Positions 14,906 to 22,884 of a stretch of DNA of 46,529 bases are shown one piece after another (position 1 is the first letter of the stretch; every line of letters begins with the position of its first letter). The position numbers were made by a program, and so were the translations under genes. The DNA comes from Dolomitihabitans soli. GTDB taxonomy: Bacteria > Actinomycetota > Actinomycetes > Streptosporangiales > Streptosporangiaceae. Location: the NCBI RefSeq assembly GCF_022213955.1, contig NZ_JAKNTW010000014.1, positions 1 through 46,529 on the forward strand. The letters run 5' to 3'. The notes below the pieces were generated by a model that saw only the letters and a program-made list of their open reading frames with translations, was not told the DNA's origin and made no database searches.

Positions 14906-16219
14906 TCACCGCTCGAACGTCAGCACGTCGTAGGTATTCTCGTCGGTTTCCTTGAACAGATCCTCGACCGGCTGGTCACGGCGATAGGTGCTCGGGCGAA
15001 GGTGCAGCCGCACCTGGTCGGCCACGGCGATCGGCACGATGCTGATGACGTTGTACTGGTAGCTCTGGCCGATCTTTCCGTCGGCGGTTTCGAGCGGCAC
15101 GTTGTTGTCGAGCACGGAGGCCATCCAGGTGCGGCCGTCATCGTGCTTCAACTGGAACTCGGGGTCGCCGCTGCGCAGCAGCCCTTCGTGGTCGAGCGCG
15201 GTCCGGTTCACGGTGATCTTCAGCCAGGTACGGCCGGGGCCCGCCGGACGGGCGCCCTTGGGGGGCTCCATCCGCTCGATGGCGGCCTTCCAGGAGACGT
15301 GCATGAACGACAACGCCTGGCCCGCCGGCACGGTGTGGATGATGTCGGCCGGCTGGCTGACCCGCATGGTGAGGTAGCCGTCGATCGTCGGCGCGGCCAC
15401 GGCTACGGCGAGGAGACCCGCGGCCAGGGCGATCCGGAGACCTGTCCTGCGCGGGCGTGCCTTCTCGGGCGCGGGCGCCTCGGGAGCGGGCTGCGGCGGC
15501 TCCGGCCGGTTGGCGGGCGGCGGAGCGACGCCGCTGACAGCCGGGAACGGCTGAGTCGAGCCGTCCTCGTCCAGCTCGATCGGCGCGGCCTGCCGTGGTG
15601 GCCAGACCTGCTGATCCGGCCGGATGCCACGCGGGACGTCCGGGGGAGGGCCCGTCCACATCGCCTGCGGCACGGGCGCCTGATGACGGCCGGGAGCAGG
15701 CGGGCGCGGCTGGGGCGGCGCCTGCTGAGGCTGCTGGGCTCCCTGACGGCGCGGCCTGGGTGATCGAGGCTGGGGCTGCGCCGGCCGGGGAACCGGGTTG
15801 GAAGCCGGCGACGGCGGCCCAGCCCGCGGGGGGGCCTGCGGGGGTGGCTGGTTGGGAGCCTGCGGGGCCGGCCGGGCAGGTGGCCCTTGCGGAGCTGGTG
15901 GCCCCTGCGGGGTCGGTGGCGCGGTCGGCCAGGCTGGTGGCCCCTGCGGAGTTGAAGGCCCCTGCGGCGGCTGGGGCGACGCCTGCGGAGGTTGTGGAGC
16001 CGTCCGACGCCGACGTGGCGCTGGTGCCTGGCGCGCGGGTGCCGGTGGCGTGGCCTCTCGGGGCGGTGCCGGTGGCGGAGGGGCCTGTCGGGGCGGTGGC
16101 GGTGGCGTGGCCTCTTGGGGAGGTGCCGGTGGTGGGGCTGACTCGGCTTCAGCGGGTGGCGGGGAGAACCAGTCGCGATCGTCGCGCTGGTCTTGCGGGT
16201 TCTGCCGGTTTCCGTCCAT
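14906..16219 (-). CDS. Proline-rich membrane-anchored protein with exported C-terminal domain
   Basis: A 437-residue protein in three parts. Residues about 15-250 are a very Pro/Gln/Ala-rich low-complexity region, presumably cytoplasmic and disordered. A basic stretch (KARPRRTG) and one membrane helix (LRIALAAGLLAVAVAAPTI, about 268-286) follow. The exported remainder is a beta-rich domain with FMHVSWKAAIERMEPPKGAR, RTWLKITVNRTALDHEGLL and QLKHDDGRTWMAS, reminiscent of DUF4352-like Ig folds. It is the last of three coupled genes (17526, 16870 and 16219 starts); the gap to the middle gene is 3 nt. Function unknown. Confidence 0.85.
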   Translation of the reverse strand: MDGNRQNPQDQRDDRDWFSPPPAEAESAPPPAPPQEATPPPPPRQAPPPPAPPREATPPAPARQAPAPRRRRTAPQPPQASPQPPQGPSTPQGPPAWPTAPPTPQGPPAPQGPPARPAPQAPNQPPPQAPPRAGPPSPASNPVPRPAQPQPRSPRPRRQGAQQPQQAPPQPRPPAPGRHQAPVPQAMWTGPPPDVPRGIRPDQQVWPPRQAAPIELDEDGSTQPFPAVSGVAPPPANRPEPPQPAPEAPAPEKARPRRTGLRIALAAGLLAVAVAAPTIDGYLTMRVSQPADIIHTVPAGQALSFMHVSWKAAIERMEPPKGARPAGPGRTWLKITVNRTALDHEGLLRSGDPEFQLKHDDGRTWMASVLDNNVPLETADGKIGQSYQYNVISIVPIAVADQVRLHLRPSTYRRDQPVEDLFKETDENTYDVLTFER

Positions 16220-16222
16220 AGG

Positions 16223-16870
16223 TCAGTTACGTGCCAACTCGTAGGTGTCCTTGGCGGTGGCGACCAGATTCTTGGCCGCCGCGTCGTCGAGCCCCAAGTC
16301 GATCTCGGCCTGGGGCGGGAAGGGCTCGCTCAAAGGCGGAAAGGTGACGATGAGCCTCGATCCCGCCAGGACGTCGGCCGGCACCTCGAAGACATAGACG
16401 CCCTTCGCCCACCAGCCGGGCTGCACCCACGGATAGCTCAGCGTGTAAGAGGAGTCGACCTTGTCGGTGGCGGCGAACTTCTGATCCCTGCCAGTGAGCA
16501 GGGTGCCCTGAACGTGAATCGGGTCGCGCGGCACGGTCGCCGAGGCGCTCACGATGAGGAAGAGATGATCGGACGTAATCTTCTCGCCGTCTTGCCTCGC
16601 GCCCTTGATCTGGATCGAACGAGCCGCCGTCACCGAGTCGACCCGGGCGGAGAAGCGAGTGGCGTCCACATTTTCTTTGAGGGCCCCGGAGTAGGAGAGC
16701 GGTTCACCCCGCTCCGCAAGGGTCGGCACGTAGTGCTGGGCACCCACAGCCGCGGCGGCGAGGGCGAGCCCTATTACCGCGCCGTACAGCCGACCGGCCC
16801 GCCGGCGGGTGGATTTGCCGCGCGTCTTCCGGCGGCCGGTCTCCTGGGCAGGGGGAGTGGCGGTGACCAT
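16223..16870 (-). CDS. Membrane-anchored exported protein, middle gene of a three-gene operon
   Basis: A 215-residue protein with a short basic N terminus (RRKTRGKSTRRRAGR), one membrane helix (LYGAVIGLALAAAAVGAQHY, about 28-47) and an exported beta domain. In that domain LFLIVSASATVPRDPIHVQGTLL and LSYPWVQPGWWAKGVYVFEVP recall the DUF4352 immunoglobulin-like pattern. The frame extends far upstream but ATG 16870 is the true start: its A overlaps the TGA of the preceding gene, and the longer frame is a shadow of that gene. No enzymatic motif is seen. Confidence 0.82.
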   Translation of the reverse strand: MVTATPPAQETGRRKTRGKSTRRRAGRLYGAVIGLALAAAAVGAQHYVPTLAERGEPLSYSGALKENVDATRFSARVDSVTAARSIQIKGARQDGEKITSDHLFLIVSASATVPRDPIHVQGTLLTGRDQKFAATDKVDSSYTLSYPWVQPGWWAKGVYVFEVPADVLAGSRLIVTFPPLSEPFPPQAEIDLGLDDAAAKNLVATAKDTYELARN

Positions 16871-17526
16871 CAGGCTCCCTCCTTGCGCACGGGAAGTGTG
16901 ACCTTGGCCACCGTGACCGGAATGTATTTGTCGTTGACTTCCTTGGAGAGCAACTGCCATTTGGAGGAAGGATCGTTGAAGCCGGCGACGTACTCGTGCC
17001 CGCCCACGTCGAGCGTCAGCTTCTCGGGAACCTCGGCGTTCAGCTCGAGCTGGTAGCGGACCACGACGGTGCTGGTGATGCCCGGATGCAGCTGCTTGCT
17101 CCGCACGCCGCGATCGAACACGAACGTGTCCGCGCCGTACTTCCCCTTGACGGGAGGCGTGGTCCGCAACACCGAGTTGGCGAACGCGCTCCAGACGGAG
17201 GGGCGGGCCGGATCGGATGGGCCCCCCACCACGTCCGTGTCCTGACCGAGGTTGATGACCTTGAACTCCAGGTCGAGGAACCGCTTGTCGTCGACGTACT
17301 CGGAGTCGGAAGGCGTCACGTAGGACTTCGCGCCGACGAACTGGGTGCGATACAGGCCCTGGTCGAGGAACTGACCCGCGCCCAATTGCTTTGGCGGCGG
17401 GTCCGGCACCTGGTCGAGTCCTCCCAGTACGGCCGTCGCCCCCATGCCTGTGGCAAGTAGGACAGCGACGACCGGCACCAGGACCGGGCGCTTCTTTCGG
17501 CTGCCGCCGCCGGGAGGAGACGTCAT
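16870..17526 (-). CDS. Membrane-anchored exported protein, first gene of a three-gene operon
   Basis: A 218-residue protein beginning MTSPPGGGSRKKR, with a membrane helix (VLVPVVAVLLATGMGATAVL, about 15-34) and an exported domain of about 180 residues. LDLEFKVINLGQDTDVV, FDRGVRSKQLHPGITSTVVV and RYQLELNAEVPEKLTLDVGG suggest a beta sandwich like its two operon partners. ATG 17526 is preferred over the TTG at 17532; TACCAT lies 8 nt upstream, so the transcript may start at the ATG. Nothing identifies a ligand. Three differently diverged copies of one topology in one operon suggest a surface complex. Confidence 0.82.
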   Translation of the reverse strand: MTSPPGGGSRKKRPVLVPVVAVLLATGMGATAVLGGLDQVPDPPPKQLGAGQFLDQGLYRTQFVGAKSYVTPSDSEYVDDKRFLDLEFKVINLGQDTDVVGGPSDPARPSVWSAFANSVLRTTPPVKGKYGADTFVFDRGVRSKQLHPGITSTVVVRYQLELNAEVPEKLTLDVGGHEYVAGFNDPSSKWQLLSKEVNDKYIPVTVAKVTLPVRKEGA

Positions 17527-17856
17527 AACCAAGCATGGTAGTGGTGCCGGTGCGCGTCTTCGCTGTCATGCCACCCGCCAACCGCCACGCCCTACCCCAT
17601 CCCGCAGCTCACCACCGCCACCGGAGCGCTCGGTACGAACCGACGAGCCCGGTGTGAGCGGACCCACGCGTGAGTGCCAAGGACAGCTCAGCCAAGCCCA
17701 TTGAGGACGGCCCACGTTCTGGGGATGACGAGCACATGCGCGCTGACGGCTTCGGCGACGACAACAGGATTCGCTGGTAACTCTGGCTTGCAACCACTCT
17801 GGGCAGACCCGCCGAACCGCGGGCGGATGAGAGGCTCAGCTCAGTAGCCTGTCGTT

Positions 17857-18816
17857 GTGAATCATGTGGAGCGTGCCGCCGGCGCGGTCGTCGGCTCGGC
17901 TGTGGGCGACGCGCTGGGTGCCCCTTTCGAATTCGGTCCGGCGGGTGCGTTCTCCGCCCGCTTTCCGATACCTGGTGCCGGCGACGAGATGCGTGGGGGC
18001 GGTGGCTGGGACGCCGGGGAGGCCACCGACGATACACAGATGGCTGTTCATATCGCTGAATCGCTGCTGGAGCGCGGCGGCTTGGACCTGCCGGATATCT
18101 TCGCTCGCTTCCAGAGGTGGGCGGCCGATGAGCCGAAGGACATCGGACTGCAGACGCAGGACGTCTTGGCCCGCGGTCTGCCCTGGGATCAGGCCGCCGC
18201 CGCCCACTACCGGAGCAGCCACCGAGCGGCCGGCAACGGTTCACTGATGCGGGCCGCCCCCTCCGCGGTGCACTTCGCCGGCCATGGGCGGCAAGGCACC
18301 ATGGACGCCGCTCGCCGGATCGCCGCCCTTACCCACGGCGACCCTGCGGCCTGGGAAGGCACCGCGATCTTTCACGACCTGGTGCGTGTCGCCCTGGACG
18401 GCGCCGACCCCTTGAATGCCCTCTCGCAGACCCTCGCCGCCGTGCATCCTGACCACCGTGAGCGCTACGCCACCATCCTGGACGCGCACTGGCATCCCAG
18501 CCAGGCCACCGAGTTCAACGGCGCCGTCTGGCCGTGCCTCGGCTCAGCCGTATGGGCCCTTCGCACCACCCGCAGCTACGAGGACGCGATCCGTACCGCG
18601 ATCGACCTGGGCGGCGACACTGACACCGTCGCCGCGGTCACCGGCGGCCTGGCCGGGGCCGTTTACGGCTTGGCCGCGATTCCGGCCCGCTGGACAGAGC
18701 CTTTGCATGTTCCGCTACCCGGAAGCGGTGGCCGAACCCTACACATGCCCCACCTGCTCAAGCTCGCTCGTGACCTGGTGGAACGGGCTTCCTTACCGGG
18801 CGACGACTTCGACTGA
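17857..18816 (+). CDS. ADP-ribosylglycohydrolase (ARH/DraG family)
   Basis: A 319-residue enzyme of the ADP-ribosyl-[dinitrogenase reductase] hydrolase fold, which removes ADP-ribose from proteins or small molecules. N-terminal AAGAVVGSAVGDALGAPFEF, the metal-binding DDTQMA, a GNGSLMRAAP loop and the second metal site LGGDTDTVAAVTGGLAGAVYG are all intact. No transferase (DraT-like) gene is nearby. GTG 17857 follows TAGCCT (17845-17850) by 6 nt, suggesting a leaderless transcript. It converges on the SLOG-like gene, and its substrate may be linked to that system (inference). Confidence 0.93.
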   Translation: MNHVERAAGAVVGSAVGDALGAPFEFGPAGAFSARFPIPGAGDEMRGGGGWDAGEATDDTQMAVHIAESLLERGGLDLPDIFARFQRWAADEPKDIGLQTQDVLARGLPWDQAAAAHYRSSHRAAGNGSLMRAAPSAVHFAGHGRQGTMDAARRIAALTHGDPAAWEGTAIFHDLVRVALDGADPLNALSQTLAAVHPDHRERYATILDAHWHPSQATEFNGAVWPCLGSAVWALRTTRSYEDAIRTAIDLGGDTDTVAAVTGGLAGAVYGLAAIPARWTEPLHVPLPGSGGRTLHMPHLLKLARDLVERASLPGDDFD

Positions 18817-18889
18817 CGGAACCCGTGGTGTGTCCACGGAACTTTGGCAATTAACGTACTAATTGCGGAGGTGGCCTCAGGCGTGCCGG

Positions 18890-19369
18890 TCAGCTGCGTT
18901 CGGCTCCGTTTGGCCAGATGATGTCGACGGGCAGGCGGAGGGACTTGGCGTGGGTGACCACGTCGGCGGTGCCGCCTCGTCCACCCGAGGGCTTGCCGTC
19001 CCATACGGTGACCAGGCGTTCGGCGGCGTCGAAGAGGGCCGAGTTGGCCGCCTCGTAGGCATCTCTGCTCGCTTCCGGGAACGGCATGTAGCGAACCTTC
19101 GCCGCCCGCTCAACCAGATGGTCGAAAGCCGTGAGGTTATCCGGTTTCACCTTCCGATCCCGGTAATCGGCGGAGGGGATGATCACTTCCAGCCGTCCGC
19201 CGAGATCGAGTACGACCTGGGCGAAGATCTGGTCGGCGCCGGCCGCGATGCAGCTCACCCCGACGAGCCCATTCTCGGCATAAGGGGCCAGCAACGTGCG
19301 CAGCGCGTCATGCACCAGCGAAACGGTGCCGGGTGTCAGGTTCATATGGCCGCTGACAGCGATGCGCAC
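18890..19369 (-). CDS. SLOG-superfamily (LOG/DprA-like) Rossmann protein
   Basis: A 159-residue protein beginning VRIAVSGHMNL, a pattern seen at the start of SLOG/TIR-like nucleotide-binding Rossmann domains. It continues with VSCIAAGADQIFAQVVLDLGG, LEVIIPSADY and a Gly-rich SGGRGGTADVV that matches the GGxGT phosphate-binding loop of LOG, Smf/DprA and related sensors. SLOG domains are predicted to bind or process NAD-derived and other nucleotides, often in conflict systems. GTG 19369 (or TTG 19372) is preceded by AGGAGA. The gene follows the HTH-TPR regulator by 20 nt in one operon. A nucleotide ligand is inference. Confidence 0.78.
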   Translation of the reverse strand: MRIAVSGHMNLTPGTVSLVHDALRTLLAPYAENGLVGVSCIAAGADQIFAQVVLDLGGRLEVIIPSADYRDRKVKPDNLTAFDHLVERAAKVRYMPFPEASRDAYEAANSALFDAAERLVTVWDGKPSGGRGGTADVVTHAKSLRLPVDIIWPNGAERS

Positions 19370-19389
19370 CAAGAGTTTCTCCTGACAGC

Positions 19390-20808
19390 CTATGAGGTGA
19401 GATACGAGCGTATGTGGTCGCGCAGGTCCCGAACGGCAGGCTCCCGCATATGCGGCACGGTCTTCCTGTACAGATCGTTGACCTGGACTCGCACGCGGTC
19501 GGACTGGGTCCGCTGGGCCACCTCCATGGCCCGCCGCCCGGCCAGAACACCCTGCTCCAACTCGCTGCAAATGAAATACGCCTCGGCGAGACCGGCCTGG
19601 TCGAGCGCATAACTGCGCATGCTGTTGGGACGCCGCAAGGCCAACGCCCGCTCAATACGGCTCCGCGCCTCGGGCGCGTGGACGGGATCCTGTTCGGCGA
19701 GTTCCAGTAAACGCCCACCGGTGACGCCCGAGAGTTCGGCTTCATCGAAGTATCGGATCCATGCGGGATCCTCGGCCCGACGGCCGTGGCCGAACTCCTC
19801 TTCTGCTCTGCCCGTGGCCCTCCTGAAGGACTGGATTCTGCCGAGCTTGGCGTAGGCCCAGGCTTCCCGGGTGTGCAGCATGGCTCGAATCCTGGGAGTG
19901 GCGCGGCCACGCACTCCGTCCTGCGCGAGGCGGATCAGTTCGAGCGCGTCGTCGGGACGGTCGAGACAGAGCAGTTGCCGGGCCATGGAAGCGAGGATGT
20001 TGGCACCCCAGCAGGGATCTTCAGCCTCCTTGGCGGCCCGCAACGCGAGCATGTAGTACTTCTGGGCTTTCGCCTGCTCGCCGCTGTCCCAGGTCATCAT
20101 CGCGGCGGTCTGGGAGAGCTGCGACATGACGTGGAAGAGCCGTCGGGAAATGTGCGCGGGATGCGAGTCGCGTAACAGGTCGGCGACCTCGTTGAGCTGC
20201 CCGAGGACTGCCTTACGCCGGAGGCCGCCGCCGTACTGGTCGTCCCAGGATCGGAACATCTCGGCGGCGTGCTCGATGCGCTCGACCTCTTCGGTGCCGA
20301 CGGCGCTTCGCGGCCCCTTCTCGGGCGGCACACGCTCCGGGGACAACCAGTTCTCCACTGACTCGATCAGCGGCGTCCCCACCAGCAGCGTGGCGATCGT
20401 CTTGGTCGCGTCGCGTCGATCGAGCACGAGATCCCTCCGCGTGAAGAGGCTGATCGCTTCCACGGTACGCGAGGGAGTCCAGCTCGCGGAGACTTTCACG
20501 ACCCGGCTGGCGGAGGCCTGCTCCCATGGCCGGTCGGCGAGCCGGAGCAGGTGCCCCGGGATGCCGAGACCATCACTGATCCTCTCGAACAGCTCGAATC
20601 CGGCGACTCTCCGAGTGGCCGTCATGTACTCATGGACGCGCCCGGCACTGAGCCCCGCCGCGCCGGCGATGGCCCGCACGCTCACCCCGCGGCTGTGGAT
20701 CAGCCGCAGAACGGTCTGCATGTCATGGGTACGGCAGGCATCGCGCATACGTGGATCACCAAGGAGCACGGCGACGACCTCGCGTGGGTCTCCACCCGGT
20801 GTCCTCAT
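19390..20808 (-). CDS. HTH-TPR transcriptional regulator
   Basis: A 472-residue protein with an XRE-like helix-turn-helix near the N terminus (VSVRAIAGAAGLSAGRVHEY through FERISDGLGIPGHLL, about 43-88). A variable linker follows, then a long alpha-helical TPR-like region (about 190-450): AKAQKYYMLALRAAKEAED, ASMARQLLCLDRPDDALEL, REAWAYAKLGRIQSF, YALDQAGLAEAYFICSELEQG. This HTH plus TPR layout is common in actinomycetes and usually senses a peptide or small ligand. GGAGGG precedes ATG 20808. It is the first gene of an operon with the SLOG protein. Confidence 0.88.
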   Translation of the reverse strand: MRTPGGDPREVVAVLLGDPRMRDACRTHDMQTVLRLIHSRGVSVRAIAGAAGLSAGRVHEYMTATRRVAGFELFERISDGLGIPGHLLRLADRPWEQASASRVVKVSASWTPSRTVEAISLFTRRDLVLDRRDATKTIATLLVGTPLIESVENWLSPERVPPEKGPRSAVGTEEVERIEHAAEMFRSWDDQYGGGLRRKAVLGQLNEVADLLRDSHPAHISRRLFHVMSQLSQTAAMMTWDSGEQAKAQKYYMLALRAAKEAEDPCWGANILASMARQLLCLDRPDDALELIRLAQDGVRGRATPRIRAMLHTREAWAYAKLGRIQSFRRATGRAEEEFGHGRRAEDPAWIRYFDEAELSGVTGGRLLELAEQDPVHAPEARSRIERALALRRPNSMRSYALDQAGLAEAYFICSELEQGVLAGRRAMEVAQRTQSDRVRVQVNDLYRKTVPHMREPAVRDLRDHIRSYLTS

Positions 20809-21299
20809 GCCGATGCCCTCCGGTCAGCGCGCGAAGTGCACGGTCTGTGATCGCCCGCTCACAGCCGATGTTCTCACTTGGGAGCCCCATCCGGGAGCCG
20901 ATTCCGTGCCTCGCACTCGCGATCCTGTTGCCGGATCCACCAAGCGGGCCACGTGCCGTCTCGGTGACCGATCGCCACGGGCAGGCCACCGGTTCAGCGG
21001 GCGACGACCGGTAGCCAGAACATCGGGAGGTACGGCTTGGCCTCGCAGAGACTCGATGCCTGTCGCGGCAGGACCCACGTCACGGTGCACGAACTTCCAC
21101 CAGGCGAAGTCGCACGCCGTGCCCGAGAACTGATCCGTGAGGCGCCCACGGGTCCGGGCCTGCGAGATGCCCCCATTTCAGGCCCGGACCCGCCATCCCT
21201 CGCGCGGGATCGGCGGCGAGACGCTGCTGACGCGTCCCGATCCAGATAGTTCAGGAGAAATGGTGGGGGGATACGACACGCCATCCAACCCATGCCAGG
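20809..21299. other. 491-bp region without a confident gene
   Basis: This stretch between the HTH-TPR gene and the membrane-protein gene has short open frames (for example 21037-21249 plus, starting TTG) with mediocre codon use and no recognisable product. The one clear feature is a perfect hairpin at 21150-21191. It probably also contains the promoter of the 20808 gene. It may hold remains of a degraded small gene. Confidence 0.4.
21150..21191 (-). terminator. Perfect 13-bp inverted repeat, probable terminator
   Basis: GGGTCCGGGCCTG (21150-21162) and CAGGCCCGGACCC (21179-21191) pair perfectly around a 16-nt loop. There is no U tract, which is common for actinobacterial terminators. It lies 109 bp past the stop of the minus-strand membrane-protein gene. 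Confidence 0.6.
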
Positions 21300-22376
21300 T
21301 CAGCTGGGGGCCGGATTGGCGCTGGGCAGATCACGTTCGCTGGAGGTGCGCCGGGTGCCCAGCAGCGTCACCGCGATACTCGCGACGAAGGTCACGGTGG
21401 TGAGGGAGGTCTGGGTGAGAAGTGCGGGGACGTACCAAACCGGGCCGGTGCCGAGGACGTCGGCGACGTCCTCATAGACGCCGTTGTCGAAAGGCGTGAA
21501 GACCGACGCCATCAGCAGGAGGAGCAGGAAGGGCGCCGTGAGTATCCCCAGCCCGGCCGGCAGGAGGTGAGCACGTCCGGCGTGGCGCCCACACCAGGCC
21601 AGCGCCCACATGATCACGCCGGCGACCGCGAACAGCGTCGCGTACCACCAGGCGGCCTCGGTGGTCATGGCGAAGTAGCCCTGCTCGACCGTCGCGACCT
21701 TGATTCCCGAGATGCGGTACGCCTGGTCGATCGCCGCGAAGCCGAGCACCGTGATGATCGGTCCGGCGAGCGGCACGTGGCCGAGGAGCAGCGCCGCGCC
21801 CCTGGGCGCCGTCCAGTCGCGCAGCCGCGCCGCGGCCAGCCTGGCCACCGTGAAGGCGGTCACCGCGTACGCCATCGCCGCCGCGCCCAGCACCGCGAAG
21901 CGCACCGGGATGTACCAGTCGGGGGTCGACGAATCGATGATTAACTCGGCGTCTGACGACGAGACGTACTCGTAGAGGGCACCGCCGTACTCCCAGCGCG
22001 ACACGATCACCAGCGCCACCAGGTACACCGGGGTGAGCGTGTTGGTGAGGAACAAGCCGGCAGCCGTGGACCGGTGCGTACCGCGCCGCAGGCCGATGGT
22101 CGCGAATGCGTACAGGGGCGCGACGGCCAGGAAGAAGATCGCGAATGGGAGGGTCCCCGTTGTGCCGCTTTCGGCGAACCGTTGCAGTTCCTCCTGTGCG
22201 GACGCGTCGAGCCACATGTTGTCTTCCGCGCGAAGTTCACGGAAGAGTTGCAGGATGTCGCTTTGTGTCGCACCGAGCGCCACGTGATCCATCACGATGA
22301 TGATCAGTCCCAGGGCTGCGGCCTGGATCGGAAGCGAGAACGTCCCGGCGGCACCGCGAGCACTTTCGGCGGACAT
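21300..22376 (-). CDS. Polytopic membrane protein of unknown function
   Basis: A 358-residue protein with about eight hydrophobic segments: IQAAALGLIIIVMDHVAL, LPFAIFFLAVAPLYAFATIGL, NTLTPVYLVALVIVS, FAVLGAAAMAYAVTAFTVA, GHVPLAGPIITVLGFAAI, YATLFAVAGVIMWALAWC, LGILTAPFLLLLLMASVF and TTVTFVASIAVTLLG. Between helices 1 and 2 lies an exposed charged loop (LQLFRELRAEDNMWLDAS). Another loop (about 135-160) is rich in Ser/Asp. No transporter or enzyme signature is visible. ATG 22376 is the first good start. It stands alone on the minus strand upstream of the repeat region at 22.4-22.7 kb. Confidence 0.82.
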   Translation of the reverse strand: MSAESARGAAGTFSLPIQAAALGLIIIVMDHVALGATQSDILQLFRELRAEDNMWLDASAQEELQRFAESGTTGTLPFAIFFLAVAPLYAFATIGLRRGTHRSTAAGLFLTNTLTPVYLVALVIVSRWEYGGALYEYVSSSDAELIIDSSTPDWYIPVRFAVLGAAAMAYAVTAFTVARLAAARLRDWTAPRGAALLLGHVPLAGPIITVLGFAAIDQAYRISGIKVATVEQGYFAMTTEAAWWYATLFAVAGVIMWALAWCGRHAGRAHLLPAGLGILTAPFLLLLLMASVFTPFDNGVYEDVADVLGTGPVWYVPALLTQTSLTTVTFVASIAVTLLGTRRTSSERDLPSANPAPS

Positions 22377-22884
22377 GATCGGATGCTGTCAACCGAGCGA
22401 TAAGGATCTCGTAAGGCTCGCACGCGGTTGGCCATCTAGGGCGAGTAGCGCCGGCCCGCTGGTCCAGCGTGATCGGGGCGCTGGGTTGCTGATGCGCCTG
22501 GGCCGACGGGCGTGAACCGAAGAAGTGCTCCAGCGATCCAGTGGTAACGGCGACCGGCCACCCTGCCACAGTGCCATGAACCCATAGAGCGTCACCGCCT
22601 GCGGCGAGTAGCGCCGGCCTGGCGTGCCGTACGGACAGGCGGGCATTCCGGCCACCCTGTCCACAGCGCCATGAACCCGCAGAGCGTCACTGCCTACGGC
22701 GAGTAGCGCCGGCCTGGCGTGCCGTACTTCCGCGGTGGCTTGGTTGAGGAGGCTGGTGGGGGCCGCAGGGGGGGTGGGGTAGGGGTGGCGGGGAAATACG
22801 GTTGATTGGGGGGAACCGTGCCCCAAAGGTGGGCGGCCTTTATACGCTGTCACGTGAGGCGACGATAGGCGGCCGGAGGTCCCC
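22377..22884. other. 508-bp intergenic region with tandem repeats
   Basis: This is the divergent region between the 22376 (minus) and 22885 (plus) genes. It contains three copies of GGCGAGTAGCGCCGGCC (22440, 22603, 22698), two of them inside longer tandem units. A G-rich stretch around 22755-22795 follows, and presumably the promoters of both flanking genes. No protein-coding frame here looks real. Confidence 0.5.
22554..22727. repeat. Two tandem 79-80 bp repeats
   Basis: Unit A (22554-22632) and unit B (22648-22727) are about 90% identical with a 94-bp period. Each begins CCGGCCACCCTG and ends GGCCTGGCGTGCCGTAC. The core GGCGAGTAGCGCCGGCC is also present alone at 22440-22456. The core can form a short GGCG/CGCC hairpin. 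The array is not CRISPR-like, because the unique sequence between units is only 15 bp. It may be a protein-binding array or a decayed repeat family. Confidence 0.75.

Noticed and set aside
16871-17581. N-terminal extension of the middle trio protein up to 17581
   Set aside because: It is the second reading frame of the upstream gene; the ATG at 16870 has the overlap expected for coupled translation.
20824-21249. Small ORFs on both strands between the HTH-TPR and membrane genes
   Set aside because: Weak codon bias, no ribosome binding site and no recognisable domain; described only as a geneless region.
22554-22727. Possible CRISPR array
   Set aside because: Only two long units with a 15-bp separation, no short repeat/variable spacer pattern and no cas genes.
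22389-22853. 154-codon minus-strand frame across the tandem repeats
   Set aside because: The encoded protein is mostly the translated DNA repeat; no start signal or family resemblance.
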